The position numbers and the translations under genes are program-made. 12,712 bases of DNA from JBAXGE01 sp044344145 (lineage in GTDB: Bacteria > Planctomycetota > Phycisphaerae > WQYP01), in NCBI GenBank assembly GCA_044344145.1, contig JBIJDM010000060.1, positions 1 through 12,712 of the forward strand. Direction: 5' to 3'. The notes under the pieces were generated by a model. It searched no databases, was not told the origin of the DNA, and saw nothing but the letters and a program-made list of their open reading frames with translations. Shown piece by piece: positions 1 to 6,865 of this stretch; within the stretch, counting starts at the first letter, position 1, and each line of letters begins with the position of its first letter.

Positions 1-77
1 TGGCCCGACTCGATCAAGCCCTGAACTGGCTGATCGCGCGCACGGAAGATAACCAAACCACCGCCGCGATCCGTTGA
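1..77 (+). CDS. C-terminal fragment of an unidentified protein
   Basis: An open frame runs in from the left edge (first full codon at 3) and ends with TGA at 75-77. It encodes about 24 residues, ARLDQALNWLIARTEDNQTT followed by AAIR. The tail is amphipathic and charged, with no recognisable motif. The main support is position: a strong plus-strand intrinsic terminator starts about 30 bases after the stop, so a plus-strand transcript evidently ends here. The other two plus-strand frames close early, at 24 and 51. The family cannot be identified from this fragment. Confidence reflects a real but very short 3' end. Confidence 0.5.
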   Translation, partial: ARLDQALNWLIARTEDNQTTAAIR

Positions 78-108
78 TTACTTTTGGCAACCGCTATAAG
101 AAATACTA

Positions 109-140
109 CGGCCCCGGTCAATCTGACCGGGGCCGTTTTT
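109..140 (+). terminator. Rho-independent terminator of the left-edge gene
   Basis: A perfect 12-bp stem (CGGCCCCGGTCA, 109-120, pairing with 124-135) encloses the 3-base loop ATC and is followed directly by TTTTT at 136-140. It sits about 30 bases after the TGA at 75-77. On the minus strand the hairpin has no T-tract after it, so it acts for plus-strand transcripts. Confidence 0.9.
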
Positions 141-147
141 ATGCGCC

Positions 148-183
148 AAAAAAACACGGACCACCTTGCGCAGGTGGTCCGTG
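148..183 (-). terminator. Rho-independent terminator of the rpsP-trmD-rplS operon
   Basis: A perfect 12-bp stem (CACGGACCACCT, 155-166, with 172-183) encloses the 5-base loop TGCGC. Read on the minus strand it is followed by seven T (seven A at 148-154 on the plus strand). It lies 33 bases beyond the rplS stop. Its T-tract faces that of the opposing terminator at 109-140, with only seven bases between the two tracts. Confidence 0.92.
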
Positions 184-216
184 GCATCATTCGTTGAGGG
201 AATGTCGCAGACAGGC

Positions 217-600
217 TTAGGCCTTGGTTTCGATGGTCTCGCCGACCACGATCGGGGCGCCTTCCTTGAGGCGGGTGGCCTTGCCGGTGCGTTCACGCAG
301 GTAATAGAGCTTGGCGCGACGCACCTGGCTCTTGCGCTTGACATCGAGCTTTTCAATCTTGGGGGAGTTGACGGGGAACATACGTTCCACGCCTTCGTTG
401 TTCACGATGCGGCGGACGGTAAAGGACTCGTTGGTGCCTTCGCCCTTCTTCATGATGATCGTGCCGGAGAAGACCTGGATACGTTCCTTGTCGCCTTCGG
501 TAATCTTGCAGTGAACATCAACGATATCGCCAATGTTAAAGCTGAGGGGGACCTTGCGGAGACTCTTGGCTTCGACGTGGGCAAGTAAAGCATTCTTCAT
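217..600 (-). CDS. rplS: 50S ribosomal protein L19 (bL19)
   Basis: This encodes bL19, a large-subunit protein located near the 30S/50S interface. The 127-residue product matches the family's usual length of about 115-130. Typical features are the N-terminal helix, the core with GDIVDVHCKITEGDKERIQVF and SGTIIMKKGEG, the stretch ESFTVRRI..GVERMFPVNSP, and the basic end VRRAKLYYLRERTGKATRLKE. I chose the ATG at 598-600 because GGAG lies 8 bases upstream. An in-frame ATG at 604-606 would add two residues but sits only 2 bases from that GGAG. It is the last gene of the rpsP-trmD-rplS operon, 56 bases after trmD, and is followed by a strong terminator. A small hairpin sits just before its ribosome binding site. 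Identity is certain. Confidence 0.96.
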   Translation of the reverse strand: MKNALLAHVEAKSLRKVPLSFNIGDIVDVHCKITEGDKERIQVFSGTIIMKKGEGTNESFTVRRIVNNEGVERMFPVNSPKIEKLDVKRKSQVRRAKLYYLRERTGKATRLKEGAPIVVGETIETKA

Positions 601-617
601 GATCATAACTCCAGCGT

Positions 618-634
618 TTACCCGTTTTGGGTAA
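618..634 (-). promoter_or_regulatory. Small hairpin in the trmD-rplS spacer
   Basis: TTACCC (618-623) and GGGTAA (629-634) are exact complements around the 5-base loop GTTTT. Read on the minus strand, the hairpin lies between the trmD stop and the rplS GGAG, ending about 8 bases before it. No T-tract follows, so it is not a terminator. It could protect the mRNA end after processing or affect L19 translation. The minus-strand octamer TTACCCAA also occurs in the rpsP-trmD spacer. The function is inference. Confidence 0.35.
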
Positions 635-656
635 TTCGTTCATGCTGCGATAAGAG

Positions 657-1367
657 TCACTCCGCCGGCGGCTTGGGCAGCAAATCAGGCCGCTTGCGGG
701 CGGTTCGTTCCAAACTTTGTTGGCGGCGCCACAGGGCGATCGCCTCATGATTACCCGAAAGCAAAGCTTCCGGAACCGTCAGTCCCCGGTATTCCCGCGG
801 CCGGGTGTACTGCGGATATTCCAATCCTCCGGTGACGATCGGGTCGGCGGTGGCAAAGCTCTCGGATACATGGCTTTGGGCATCACCCAAAACCCCGGGC
901 AGCAACCGCACAATCGCATCGAGCAGCACCATCGCGGGCAATTCCCCGCCCGACAGCACATAATCACCGATACTTACTTCCAAGGGATCAAGCACAACCT
1001 TGATCCGCTCGTCAAAACCTTCGTAATGCCCGGCCACCAGCAAAATCCGGGGCAAACGGGCCAATTCATCAACCAGAGGCTGATCCAGCTTCCGGCCTTG
1101 CGGACAAAGTACAATCCATCGGGCCGGGGTCGGTTCCAGCGTGGCAATCTTTTCCACCGCATCAATCACCGGCTGGCACATCAGCACCATTCCGGCACCG
1201 CCACCAAACGGACGGTCATCAACTTTACGATGCGGGTCCTGCGTATAATCCCGCAACTGATGCAGATGATATTGGACAATGCCTTTATCAACCGCACGTT
1301 TGAGTATGCTGGCCGAAAGTACGCCGGAAAACATTTCTGGGAAAAGCGTCAGAATGTCTATACGCAT
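657..1367 (-). CDS. trmD: tRNA (guanine-N1)-methyltransferase TrmD
   Basis: TrmD uses S-adenosylmethionine to make m1G37 in tRNAs reading CNN codons, which prevents +1 frameshifting. The 236-residue product starts RIDILTLFPEMF after Met and shows VDDRPFGGGAGM (49-60), the SAM-binding trefoil-knot motifs GHYEGFDER (113-121) and SIGDYVLSGGELPA (132-145), LPGVLG, EYPQYTRPREYRG and LLSGNH. Two oddities appear against my recollection of E. coli TrmD. The residue matching the catalytic Asp169 is Glu169 (SHVSESF), and about six extra residues (TADPIV) follow in the interdomain linker. The C-terminus is slightly short. I chose the ATG at 1365-1367, where family homology begins; a GGTGGG lies upstream, and an in-frame TTG at 1385 is unlikely. 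It lies 33 bases after rpsP and 56 before rplS. Confidence 0.96.
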   Translation of the reverse strand: MRIDILTLFPEMFSGVLSASILKRAVDKGIVQYHLHQLRDYTQDPHRKVDDRPFGGGAGMVLMCQPVIDAVEKIATLEPTPARWIVLCPQGRKLDQPLVDELARLPRILLVAGHYEGFDERIKVVLDPLEVSIGDYVLSGGELPAMVLLDAIVRLLPGVLGDAQSHVSESFATADPIVTGGLEYPQYTRPREYRGLTVPEALLSGNHEAIALWRRQQSLERTARKRPDLLPKPPAE

Positions 1368-1379
1368 GGCCGCATACCC

Positions 1380-1397
1380 ACCCAATTACTGTTGGGT
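1380..1397 (-). promoter_or_regulatory. Small hairpin in the rpsP-trmD spacer
   Basis: ACCCAA (1380-1385) pairs with TTGGGT (1392-1397) around the loop TTACTG. It lies between the rpsP stop and the trmD ATG. On the minus strand its 3' arm is the TTGGGT that leads into the purine-rich GGTGGG before trmD, so folding could partly mask that ribosome binding site. No T-tract follows. It shares the octamer TTACCCAA with the spacer before rplS. Confidence 0.3.
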
Positions 1398-1400
1398 AAC

Positions 1401-1670
1401 TTACTTGGGGGCAGTCGCCAGCGTCTTGCGGTCCTGGGCGCGGGCAAACAGACCCTTGACGGTGTCGCTGGGCTGGGCGCCGACGCGGATCCAGTGCTCA
1501 TAACGAGCCTTGTCCACGACGACCTGCTTAGAGGTGTCCTTGGCATGGGGATCGTAATAGCCCAATTCTTCGATGACCTTGCCATCACGCGGACTGCGAA
1601 TGTCCACGGCGTTGATGCGCCACATAGCGTGATTCTTCCGGCCAAACCGCTTCATGCGAATTTTTACCAC
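1401..1670 (-). CDS. rpsP: 30S ribosomal protein S16 (bS16)
   Basis: This encodes bS16, an early-binding small-subunit protein needed for 30S assembly. The 89-residue product has the family's N-terminal strand (VKIRMKRFGRKNHAMWRI), the near-invariant SPRDGKVIEELGYYDP at about residues 26-41, and the C-terminal WIRVGAQPSDTVKGLF. The start is GTG at 1668-1670, with AGAGG 8 bases upstream; homologs begin at the same MVKIR. It is the first gene of an operon with trmD and rplS. The neighbouring rimM found in many bacteria is missing here, and trmD follows after 33 bases. A candidate promoter lies about 100 bases upstream. Identity is certain. Confidence 0.96.
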   Translation of the reverse strand: MVKIRMKRFGRKNHAMWRINAVDIRSPRDGKVIEELGYYDPHAKDTSKQVVVDKARYEHWIRVGAQPSDTVKGLFARAQDRKTLATAPK

Positions 1671-1764
1671 GTGCGTAACCTCTTACTCGTCTGCTTGAGA
1701 CAATCAAAATACTCTGTCATGACCAAGACCCTACTATGAGTCTCTCGCCATGCGTGAATCGGAT

Positions 1765-1793
1765 AATGTACCCGCAGATACACTTTACTTCAA
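1765..1793 (-). promoter_or_regulatory. Candidate sigma70-type promoter of the rpsP operon
   Basis: On the minus strand, TTGAAG (1793-1788) and TACATT (1770-1765) are separated by 17 bases. Each matches four of six consensus bases. The site lies in the 164-base gap upstream of rpsP, the only place in the window where an operon promoter separate from the upstream gene could sit. The assignment rests on motif and spacing only. Confidence 0.35.
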
Positions 1794-1799
1794 GTCAGC

Positions 1800-1837
1800 T
1801 AAGCACTTGTTGGGCAACAAATTGCCGTCAGTGCTTA
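1800..1837 (-). other. Hairpin at the 3' end of the heparinase-like gene, no T-tract
   Basis: TAAGCACT (1800-1807) pairs with AGTGCTTA (1830-1837) around a 22-base loop. The minus-strand stop codon TAA lies inside the 5' arm. The loop holds a competing small repeat, TTGTTG/CAACAA (1807-1820). Because no T-run follows on the minus strand, this is not a convincing intrinsic terminator. It may only stabilise the 3' end, and transcription could run on into rpsP. Confidence 0.3.
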
Positions 1838-4800
1838 TGGCTTGGCCGGGGCCGTGGGCAAGGGCGCCTGTTTGATGCTACCCAACTCGGGCACTTCATG
1901 GCTTTTCAAGAGCGTCGAAACTTTCCCGTTTTGCGTAATAGTCGCTTGGCCAGCCGGAGCGTCCGAGCCCAAACTCACTTCGTCGGTTTCACCATTGAGG
2001 CTGACACGCACGCCTTTGCCATCCGCGATAGTCTCGAATTTAGGCTCGGTGCCTCCTTGTTTGTTGGGGTACAGAACCCATAAAAGCGAACTTTTTGGTG
2101 TCGTCTCAATTCGCAGCCATTGCTGGTATTCGCCGGGCATCCATTTGCCCTTATGGCCCACCGGGGGGATGAGAACTTCACCCTTGGTGGCATGAATTTT
2201 TTCTTCCCAGGCTTTCCGTTCTTCTGGGGTACCACCCCAGTTGGCCGGGCCACTCATCCACTCGTCAAAGTAATACCAGTGCCGTTGCTCAATTTTGGGT
2301 TCATCAGCCTGGGCCAAATATACCAGCGAGTCAGTATCCCATTGGCCGGTGCCACGCAGGAGATTGCCTTCCTGCTTGATGGCCCGGGTCAGTAGGTGGA
2401 TGTTCAACTGCTGACGCTGGGTGGAATTGGTTTCATCACGCACCACCAGATAATCGGCGAGTTTGCTGCCCGGCGGGTGTTTGACCAGCATCAGGTAGCG
2501 CCGATGGGTGAATTGCGGTACATCACGAACCGGATAGTTGTACGAGAACTTGGCCTGATCCGGATAGATCGGTGACAGCACCAGCGAACTACCGCTGCGT
2601 TCGGCCACCACCACATCAGCTTGCGCGGTGCCCACAAAAGCGCCCACGCGTGCGGCCTCCATCAGTTGTTCCATCGCAGGTACTGCCTGCGTATCACTAT
2701 TGTGAGTAAAGGGCCGTTCGACTCCGAAGGTCATGGAATTATGCAGCGCAGCATGATCGCCGCGTGGATGGTAGGAACAGTTATAGTCCAGCGACAGGGG
2801 GGTACCTGCGCCGTAAAAGTGATAACTCAATTCATCTTCGTGATAGTGGCCTTGTACCGGACCGGCCTTCATGGTTACAAATGTTTCATCCGGTTGGCCG
2901 AAACGGGAACGCATAATCGAACCAAAACCGTAATAGGCTTTGCTGGACCAATCCATCTTGTCCGGGCTCATGGGCACGATGGTGGGATCAATGTTTATGA
3001 CCGACTCAAAAAGCCCGCCTTTCATGCCCTGATCTTTGTACATTTTCCACACACCCATCAGTTCCGAGGCATAAGTGGGGTCCGATTGTTTGTAGAACTT
3101 CGCCAGTTGTCCAAACAGATTTCCTTCTGCGGCACCCCAGCGATGGGTATCGCCGATGGGGGCCTGATGGCGCATGTCCAAACGCACGTCTTTGGGGGTG
3201 ATCAAATTGCGATGCCAACGGCCCCGGCCTTTATTCAGAGGGTTCGTGGCAATCGGATTTTCATACCCCACATGCATGAAGACTTCCGCCAGATCCAGTT
3301 GCAGGCCGTAAGAATACAGCGAATAACCCGGACATTCCAAGCCTACCCCATCAGGGGCAACGAGTACCCGGTTCATATCTTCGGTAAAGTTCTTTTTACC
3401 GAATGCCAGCCATTTTTTGGCATCCGGATGATCGGGCATGGTGGCGCCGATGTATATGACGGGGGTGTATTTGTCGGTGTGGAAATTGGGATTGCCAGGA
3501 GTCCAGCCATTGGTCCAACCCGGCCAGGCATCCAAATCACTGAAGATATAGGCCAGAGCCGCCAGACTGGGGCCTCCCAATGGTGCCGTAGCAAATAAAT
3601 CGGCACCAGCCAGATCACCGGCAATCCGGCGTACCGGGCCCTGTGTGGGATTCAGAAAATCATCCTGATAACGGCGTTGCAGCCATAAATCAGGGCCAGG
3701 TAAACGGCCCTTAAAACCGATTTTCTCGCCAGTAATCAGGGCCAGAGTCATCATGTCGCGGTTTTGCAGGTTTTTTAACTTGGCGAATTCATCTTTCCGC
3801 GCTTCCAATTTGGCTTTGGCGATTTTGCTGTCGGCTTCGTTTTTGGCTTTGGCATCTGATTCTAATTGTGCGCGTTCCGTATCCAACACCTTGAGATTCT
3901 GGTATTCCACCATATATTCGCGGATCAATTTCATCTCTGGCGTGTCTTTGCCGGATTTGAAATCATCCTGCAGTTGCTGGAGTCTTTCCTTGGTAACAAA
4001 AATGCGCGGCCCAACGGCCGTCGGATCGCGCGGCCAGTCTAAAATATATTGGTGAACTTGTTTGTCCAGTGTCCAATCGCTGTGCCGGCGGACCACGCCG
4101 TTGAGTTTTTCGGTTTGATCGAACAGATCACGCGGTCCGGCCAGCACCGCATAGGCACGGGTTCCCGACACCAGAGGGAAACGCAGCCGGGCGGTGGTGC
4201 CATCTTCGGCAAAAGCCGAGATTGTCTGGGCATAGGGATTGGTCCAGCGGCTGGGATAGGCCGCCACCACGCCCACGGCGGGTAATTGGGGATCATATGG
4301 TACCCGGGCTATTACAGCCTTTTCCGGTTCGGGCTTGAAGTTTTTGGGCGCGCCACCACGCGTTACCAGAAAATCCTGACCACCGCCGGGCATTTGGTTC
4401 CAGCGTGGCCGCATCATGACAAAGGGGCCGTTCTGCTTGTCCTGTTTCTCCAAGGGATGAAATTGCAGGTCAACGTTCCCGCCGAACTGACCCCAGCGGA
4501 ACCAGCGCACCCACATGACGCAATCGGGATTCAGCTCTTCGCGCAGTTGCCACCAATAGGTCGCGCCCGCGGGAATGTGATATTGTTCATTGACTTCGAT
4601 CCACGGGTCTTTGACCCAGCAACGCACCGTGGCCTCGTAGAACGAACCGCGCTGGGCCGGGGGCCATGGGGTCGGGTTCACCGCACCGTCGTTATTGGCG
4701 GATTGATCCAGCTTGGTTTCCTGATTGGTATTCTGGATTTCGAAACGCACCTTGACCAGCACATACACCGGTCCCTGTTCCACGATTTCCGTCGTTGCGC

Positions 4801-5347
4801 CCAACACCACGGCTTCGCCTTCAAACCAGCCTTTGCCGGCAAAGCCCATCTTGGCATCGGAGAGTACTTTAACCCCACCAAGAATGGGGGGGAGTGCCGC
4901 GATGGGCCGGGGTTTATCAAACTTACCCGCATAGCGTGGAATGCGGAATTCATACAGACCGTTATTGATGGTGTAAAATTCGTCGCTGCTGGCTACGGTC
5001 AAGGGTGATGCGACTTGTCCCGGTTCGATAGTGGCCACAATTTTGTCCGCGGACGCAGGTTTGCCGTTGAGCGTTTCGCGGCCAGTGGTGGCCATGAACC
5101 ACACCTTGACCGTGCCGTCTTTCTGCGACCCCGCTTCAATCTGGGCCGGGCGAACTTCATCCCCAACTTTCACCTGGAGTTTGGCGTCCGGTGCGGCTTT
5201 GACCTGCACTGATACCGGATCCCATGGGAATGTGAGACGTAGCGTATTGGGCAAGGTGACCGTGGTTGCCTCCGCAGCCCACAACCCCATGGCGGTGGTG
5301 GCAATGAGTGCTAATCCGAGGCCGATAGTACGCAAGTGCGCAAACAT
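1835..5347 (-). CDS. Large secreted heparinase II/III-family-like protein (putative polysaccharide lyase)
   Basis: This 1170-residue exported protein probably cleaves an acidic polysaccharide by beta-elimination outside the cytoplasm; the substrate is unknown. Residues 1-27 look like a signal peptide, with a hydrophobic core IGLGLALIATTAMGLWA and a cut near AEA. Residues 28 to about 440 form an added N-terminal region that I do not recognise. An alpha-helical domain begins near PRIFVTKERLQQLQ (about 445) and includes a Lys/Glu/Ala-rich coiled-coil-like stretch (about 485-530), then GLECPGYSLYSYG (669-681) and RHQAPIGDTHRWG (726-737). The C-terminal beta domain opens with GHYHEDELSYHFYGAGTPLS (833-852), the heparinase II/III His motif (H834, H836), followed by LDYNCSY and HAALHNS. 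Most heparinase II/III enzymes have 600-800 residues, so this one is long. The start is ATG, with GGGAG 6 bases upstream. I could not assign the full catalytic His/Tyr set, so activity is inferred. Confidence 0.85.
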   Translation of the reverse strand: MFAHLRTIGLGLALIATTAMGLWAAEATTVTLPNTLRLTFPWDPVSVQVKAAPDAKLQVKVGDEVRPAQIEAGSQKDGTVKVWFMATTGRETLNGKPASADKIVATIEPGQVASPLTVASSDEFYTINNGLYEFRIPRYAGKFDKPRPIAALPPILGGVKVLSDAKMGFAGKGWFEGEAVVLGATTEIVEQGPVYVLVKVRFEIQNTNQETKLDQSANNDGAVNPTPWPPAQRGSFYEATVRCWVKDPWIEVNEQYHIPAGATYWWQLREELNPDCVMWVRWFRWGQFGGNVDLQFHPLEKQDKQNGPFVMMRPRWNQMPGGGQDFLVTRGGAPKNFKPEPEKAVIARVPYDPQLPAVGVVAAYPSRWTNPYAQTISAFAEDGTTARLRFPLVSGTRAYAVLAGPRDLFDQTEKLNGVVRRHSDWTLDKQVHQYILDWPRDPTAVGPRIFVTKERLQQLQDDFKSGKDTPEMKLIREYMVEYQNLKVLDTERAQLESDAKAKNEADSKIAKAKLEARKDEFAKLKNLQNRDMMTLALITGEKIGFKGRLPGPDLWLQRRYQDDFLNPTQGPVRRIAGDLAGADLFATAPLGGPSLAALAYIFSDLDAWPGWTNGWTPGNPNFHTDKYTPVIYIGATMPDHPDAKKWLAFGKKNFTEDMNRVLVAPDGVGLECPGYSLYSYGLQLDLAEVFMHVGYENPIATNPLNKGRGRWHRNLITPKDVRLDMRHQAPIGDTHRWGAAEGNLFGQLAKFYKQSDPTYASELMGVWKMYKDQGMKGGLFESVINIDPTIVPMSPDKMDWSSKAYYGFGSIMRSRFGQPDETFVTMKAGPVQGHYHEDELSYHFYGAGTPLSLDYNCSYHPRGDHAALHNSMTFGVERPFTHNSDTQAVPAMEQLMEAARVGAFVGTAQADVVVAERSGSSLVLSPIYPDQAKFSYNYPVRDVPQFTHRRYLMLVKHPPGSKLADYLVVRDETNSTQRQQLNIHLLTRAIKQEGNLLRGTGQWDTDSLVYLAQADEPKIEQRHWYYFDEWMSGPANWGGTPEERKAWEEKIHATKGEVLIPPVGHKGKWMPGEYQQWLRIETTPKSSLLWVLYPNKQGGTEPKFETIADGKGVRVSLNGETDEVSLGSDAPAGQATITQNGKVSTLLKSHEVPELGSIKQAPLPTAPAKP

Positions 5348-5403
5348 AGCGTGCTCCCTAAGTAGTACTATGGAGAATATTAACTAGTGTTGCACCTGCT
5401 AGT

Positions 5404-5423
5404 GCCGCTTAGTATAACGCGGC
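5404..5423 (-). promoter_or_regulatory. Candidate -10 box inside an inverted repeat, upstream of the heparinase-like gene
   Basis: On the minus strand, TATACT (5416-5411) matches five of six -10 consensus bases and lies about 64 bases before the start codon. It sits in the loop of GCCGC/GCGGC (5404-5408 and 5419-5423), an arrangement that could be an operator over a promoter. No good -35 box is found 16-18 bases upstream, so an activator or another sigma factor may be needed if the site is real. Confidence 0.3.
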
Positions 5424-5450
5424 AGTGCGGCTTTGCCTGTCTTGGGTCAT

Positions 5451-5481
5451 AAAAAAAGGCACAGCATTCAAGCTGTGCCTT
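5451..5481 (-). terminator. Rho-independent terminator of the glycosyltransferase gene
   Basis: A perfect 10-bp stem (AAGGCACAGC, 5456-5465, with 5472-5481) encloses the 6-base loop ATTCAA. Seven A at 5451-5457 give the T-tract on the minus strand. It lies 28 bases past the glycosyltransferase stop and shows that the heparinase-like gene downstream is a separate transcription unit. Confidence 0.9.
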
Positions 5482-5509
5482 CGTGGGGAATACTTTGTTG
5501 TCGCGGGCT

Positions 5510-6865
5510 TTAGGCTGCAATCCGAGCCGGTGTGGCAGCGCTCGCAGGAGCCGCAGCACCGGCCGTGGCCGGCAGGGTGCGGGTCATCCACGAACCATTG
5601 CTGGCCGTGATGACGCTGTAGGGGACCACCCACCACATGCAGGTGAACCAGAACAGGCTGTACAGGATGCCGTATACCCAATCGCTGTTGCGTTCCTGCT
5701 TGATGTAGTAAATCTGCATCAGAGCACTGAACACCGTCGCCACCGCGAGGTAACGTAGCATGAACAGGGGGTTGACCAAGCCGTAGACCAGGAAGGTCGC
5801 AATCACAAAATAGGGGAGAATCATTTCCAGCGAGTTCAACGCCCAGTCCAGATTGGCCGACAGCCAGAAACGTTTGCGGAACGGGGTATAGCACCAAGTG
5901 GCCCAGGCGAGATTTTCCCGCAGGTTGCCACGTTCCCACCGCATGAACATCTTGGCCAGACCATTATAGGTGGTGGGGATGTTGGTCCAAACCACGGCGT
6001 TGCTCTGGAACAGGATTTCGTGACCCTGACGCAAGATCAGATTCGACAAAGCGCGGTCTTCGGCAATCGTGCTGGGTTTGCCCATCCACGACTGGTTATT
6101 CCACTCTTCCAGCACTTCTTCCACCGCACTGCGGCGATAGGCACTGAACGCGCCGGGGGTGCACTGCACGGTCCGGATGACGGACTGATAAGCCCGCGAG
6201 AAATCAAACGCGATCACAAACGAAGCCCGCAGCATACGCGGGATGATACCTTGCGAACGGTTCAAGACTTTGACGTTGCCGGCCACGCCACCCACGCGGC
6301 TGTCGGCGGCAATCGGGGTGACCAAGTTACGCAGTGCGTCGTGTTCGATAACACTGTCGGAGTCCATGGTCACAATCACATCACCGGCGGCGAGGGCAAA
6401 GCCCACGCGCAGACCCTGACGTTTGCCGCCATTCTTTTCCATGTTGATGGCGCAGACGTTATCGGGATATTTGGCGGCAGCGGTGGACATGTGATGCCAG
6501 GTGTCGTCTTTGCTGCCATCGTTGATGGTGATGATCTGAAGTTTGTGGCGGGGATAATCGCAACGCGCGATAGATTCGATACTCTTGGCCACATCGGGGC
6601 CTTCGTTGTAGGCGGGGATGATGACCGTGACAAACGGCAACTGTTCATCGCTGAGGGACGGCATGGCTTTGTAGAACATGGCCAGTACCACACGCACGAT
6701 GGTGACCACCAGCATGACGGTGCCGTAGATGCCTGCCCCCATCATGAAATAGTGCATGACCCGCCACTGGTTCAGGTCAACCAGTGACATATTGACCGCC
6801 CCGGTGGCGATGGCGCCGCCTACGATGGCCGCGTACAGCATGACCAAAGCAATCTTGAGGGGCAT
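5510..6865 (-). CDS. Membrane family 2 glycosyltransferase, hyaluronan/poly-GlcNAc synthase-like
   Basis: This is a probable processive polysaccharide synthase that uses nucleotide-sugars at the inner membrane and extrudes the chain. Numbered from the ATG at 6863-6865 (451 residues), two membrane segments (about 1-25 and 36-65) precede a GT2 domain. That domain shows VTVIIPAYNEGPD, INDGSKDDTW (D116), VTMDSDS (D168, D170; the metal-binding DxD), PGAFSAYRR, the catalytic AEDRALS (E269, D270) and RWERGN (R309, W310). About three membrane segments follow (343-423), then an Ala/Pro-rich tail. The Q of the usual QxxRW motif is Met306. The start is uncertain: the frame stays open upstream to 7051, and a GTG at 6991 has AGGA 9 bases before it, giving 493 residues. 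The best matches by motif are the hyaluronan, chitin and PgaC-type synthases; the product is unknown. Confidence 0.9.
   Translation of the reverse strand: MPLKIALVMLYAAIVGGAIATGAVNMSLVDLNQWRVMHYFMMGAGIYGTVMLVVTIVRVVLAMFYKAMPSLSDEQLPFVTVIIPAYNEGPDVAKSIESIARCDYPRHKLQIITINDGSKDDTWHHMSTAAAKYPDNVCAINMEKNGGKRQGLRVGFALAAGDVIVTMDSDSVIEHDALRNLVTPIAADSRVGGVAGNVKVLNRSQGIIPRMLRASFVIAFDFSRAYQSVIRTVQCTPGAFSAYRRSAVEEVLEEWNNQSWMGKPSTIAEDRALSNLILRQGHEILFQSNAVVWTNIPTTYNGLAKMFMRWERGNLRENLAWATWCYTPFRKRFWLSANLDWALNSLEMILPYFVIATFLVYGLVNPLFMLRYLAVATVFSALMQIYYIKQERNSDWVYGILYSLFWFTCMWWVVPYSVITASNGSWMTRTLPATAGAAAPASAATPARIAA

Noticed and set aside
601..656. Rfam-type L19 leader RNA upstream of rplS
   Set aside because: The 56-base spacer contains one small hairpin only, too short and unlike the Firmicutes L19 leader; no evidence of that family.
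717..1739. Long plus-strand open frame (340 codons) across trmD and rpsP
   Set aside because: It is antisense to two certain genes, has a composition typical of a shadow frame (His/Gln/Arg rich) and no recognisable motif.
1800..1837. Intrinsic terminator after the heparinase-like gene
   Set aside because: The stem is present but has a 22-base loop and no T-tract on either strand, so it was listed only as a hairpin.
2621..3598. Plus-strand open frame of 325 codons inside the heparinase-like gene
   Set aside because: It is fully antisense to a gene with clear signal peptide, motifs and ribosome binding site; no family features.
4286..5008. Plus-strand open frame of 240 codons opposite the N-terminal part of the heparinase-like gene
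   Set aside because: Shadow frame; it starts and ends within the coding region with no independent signals.
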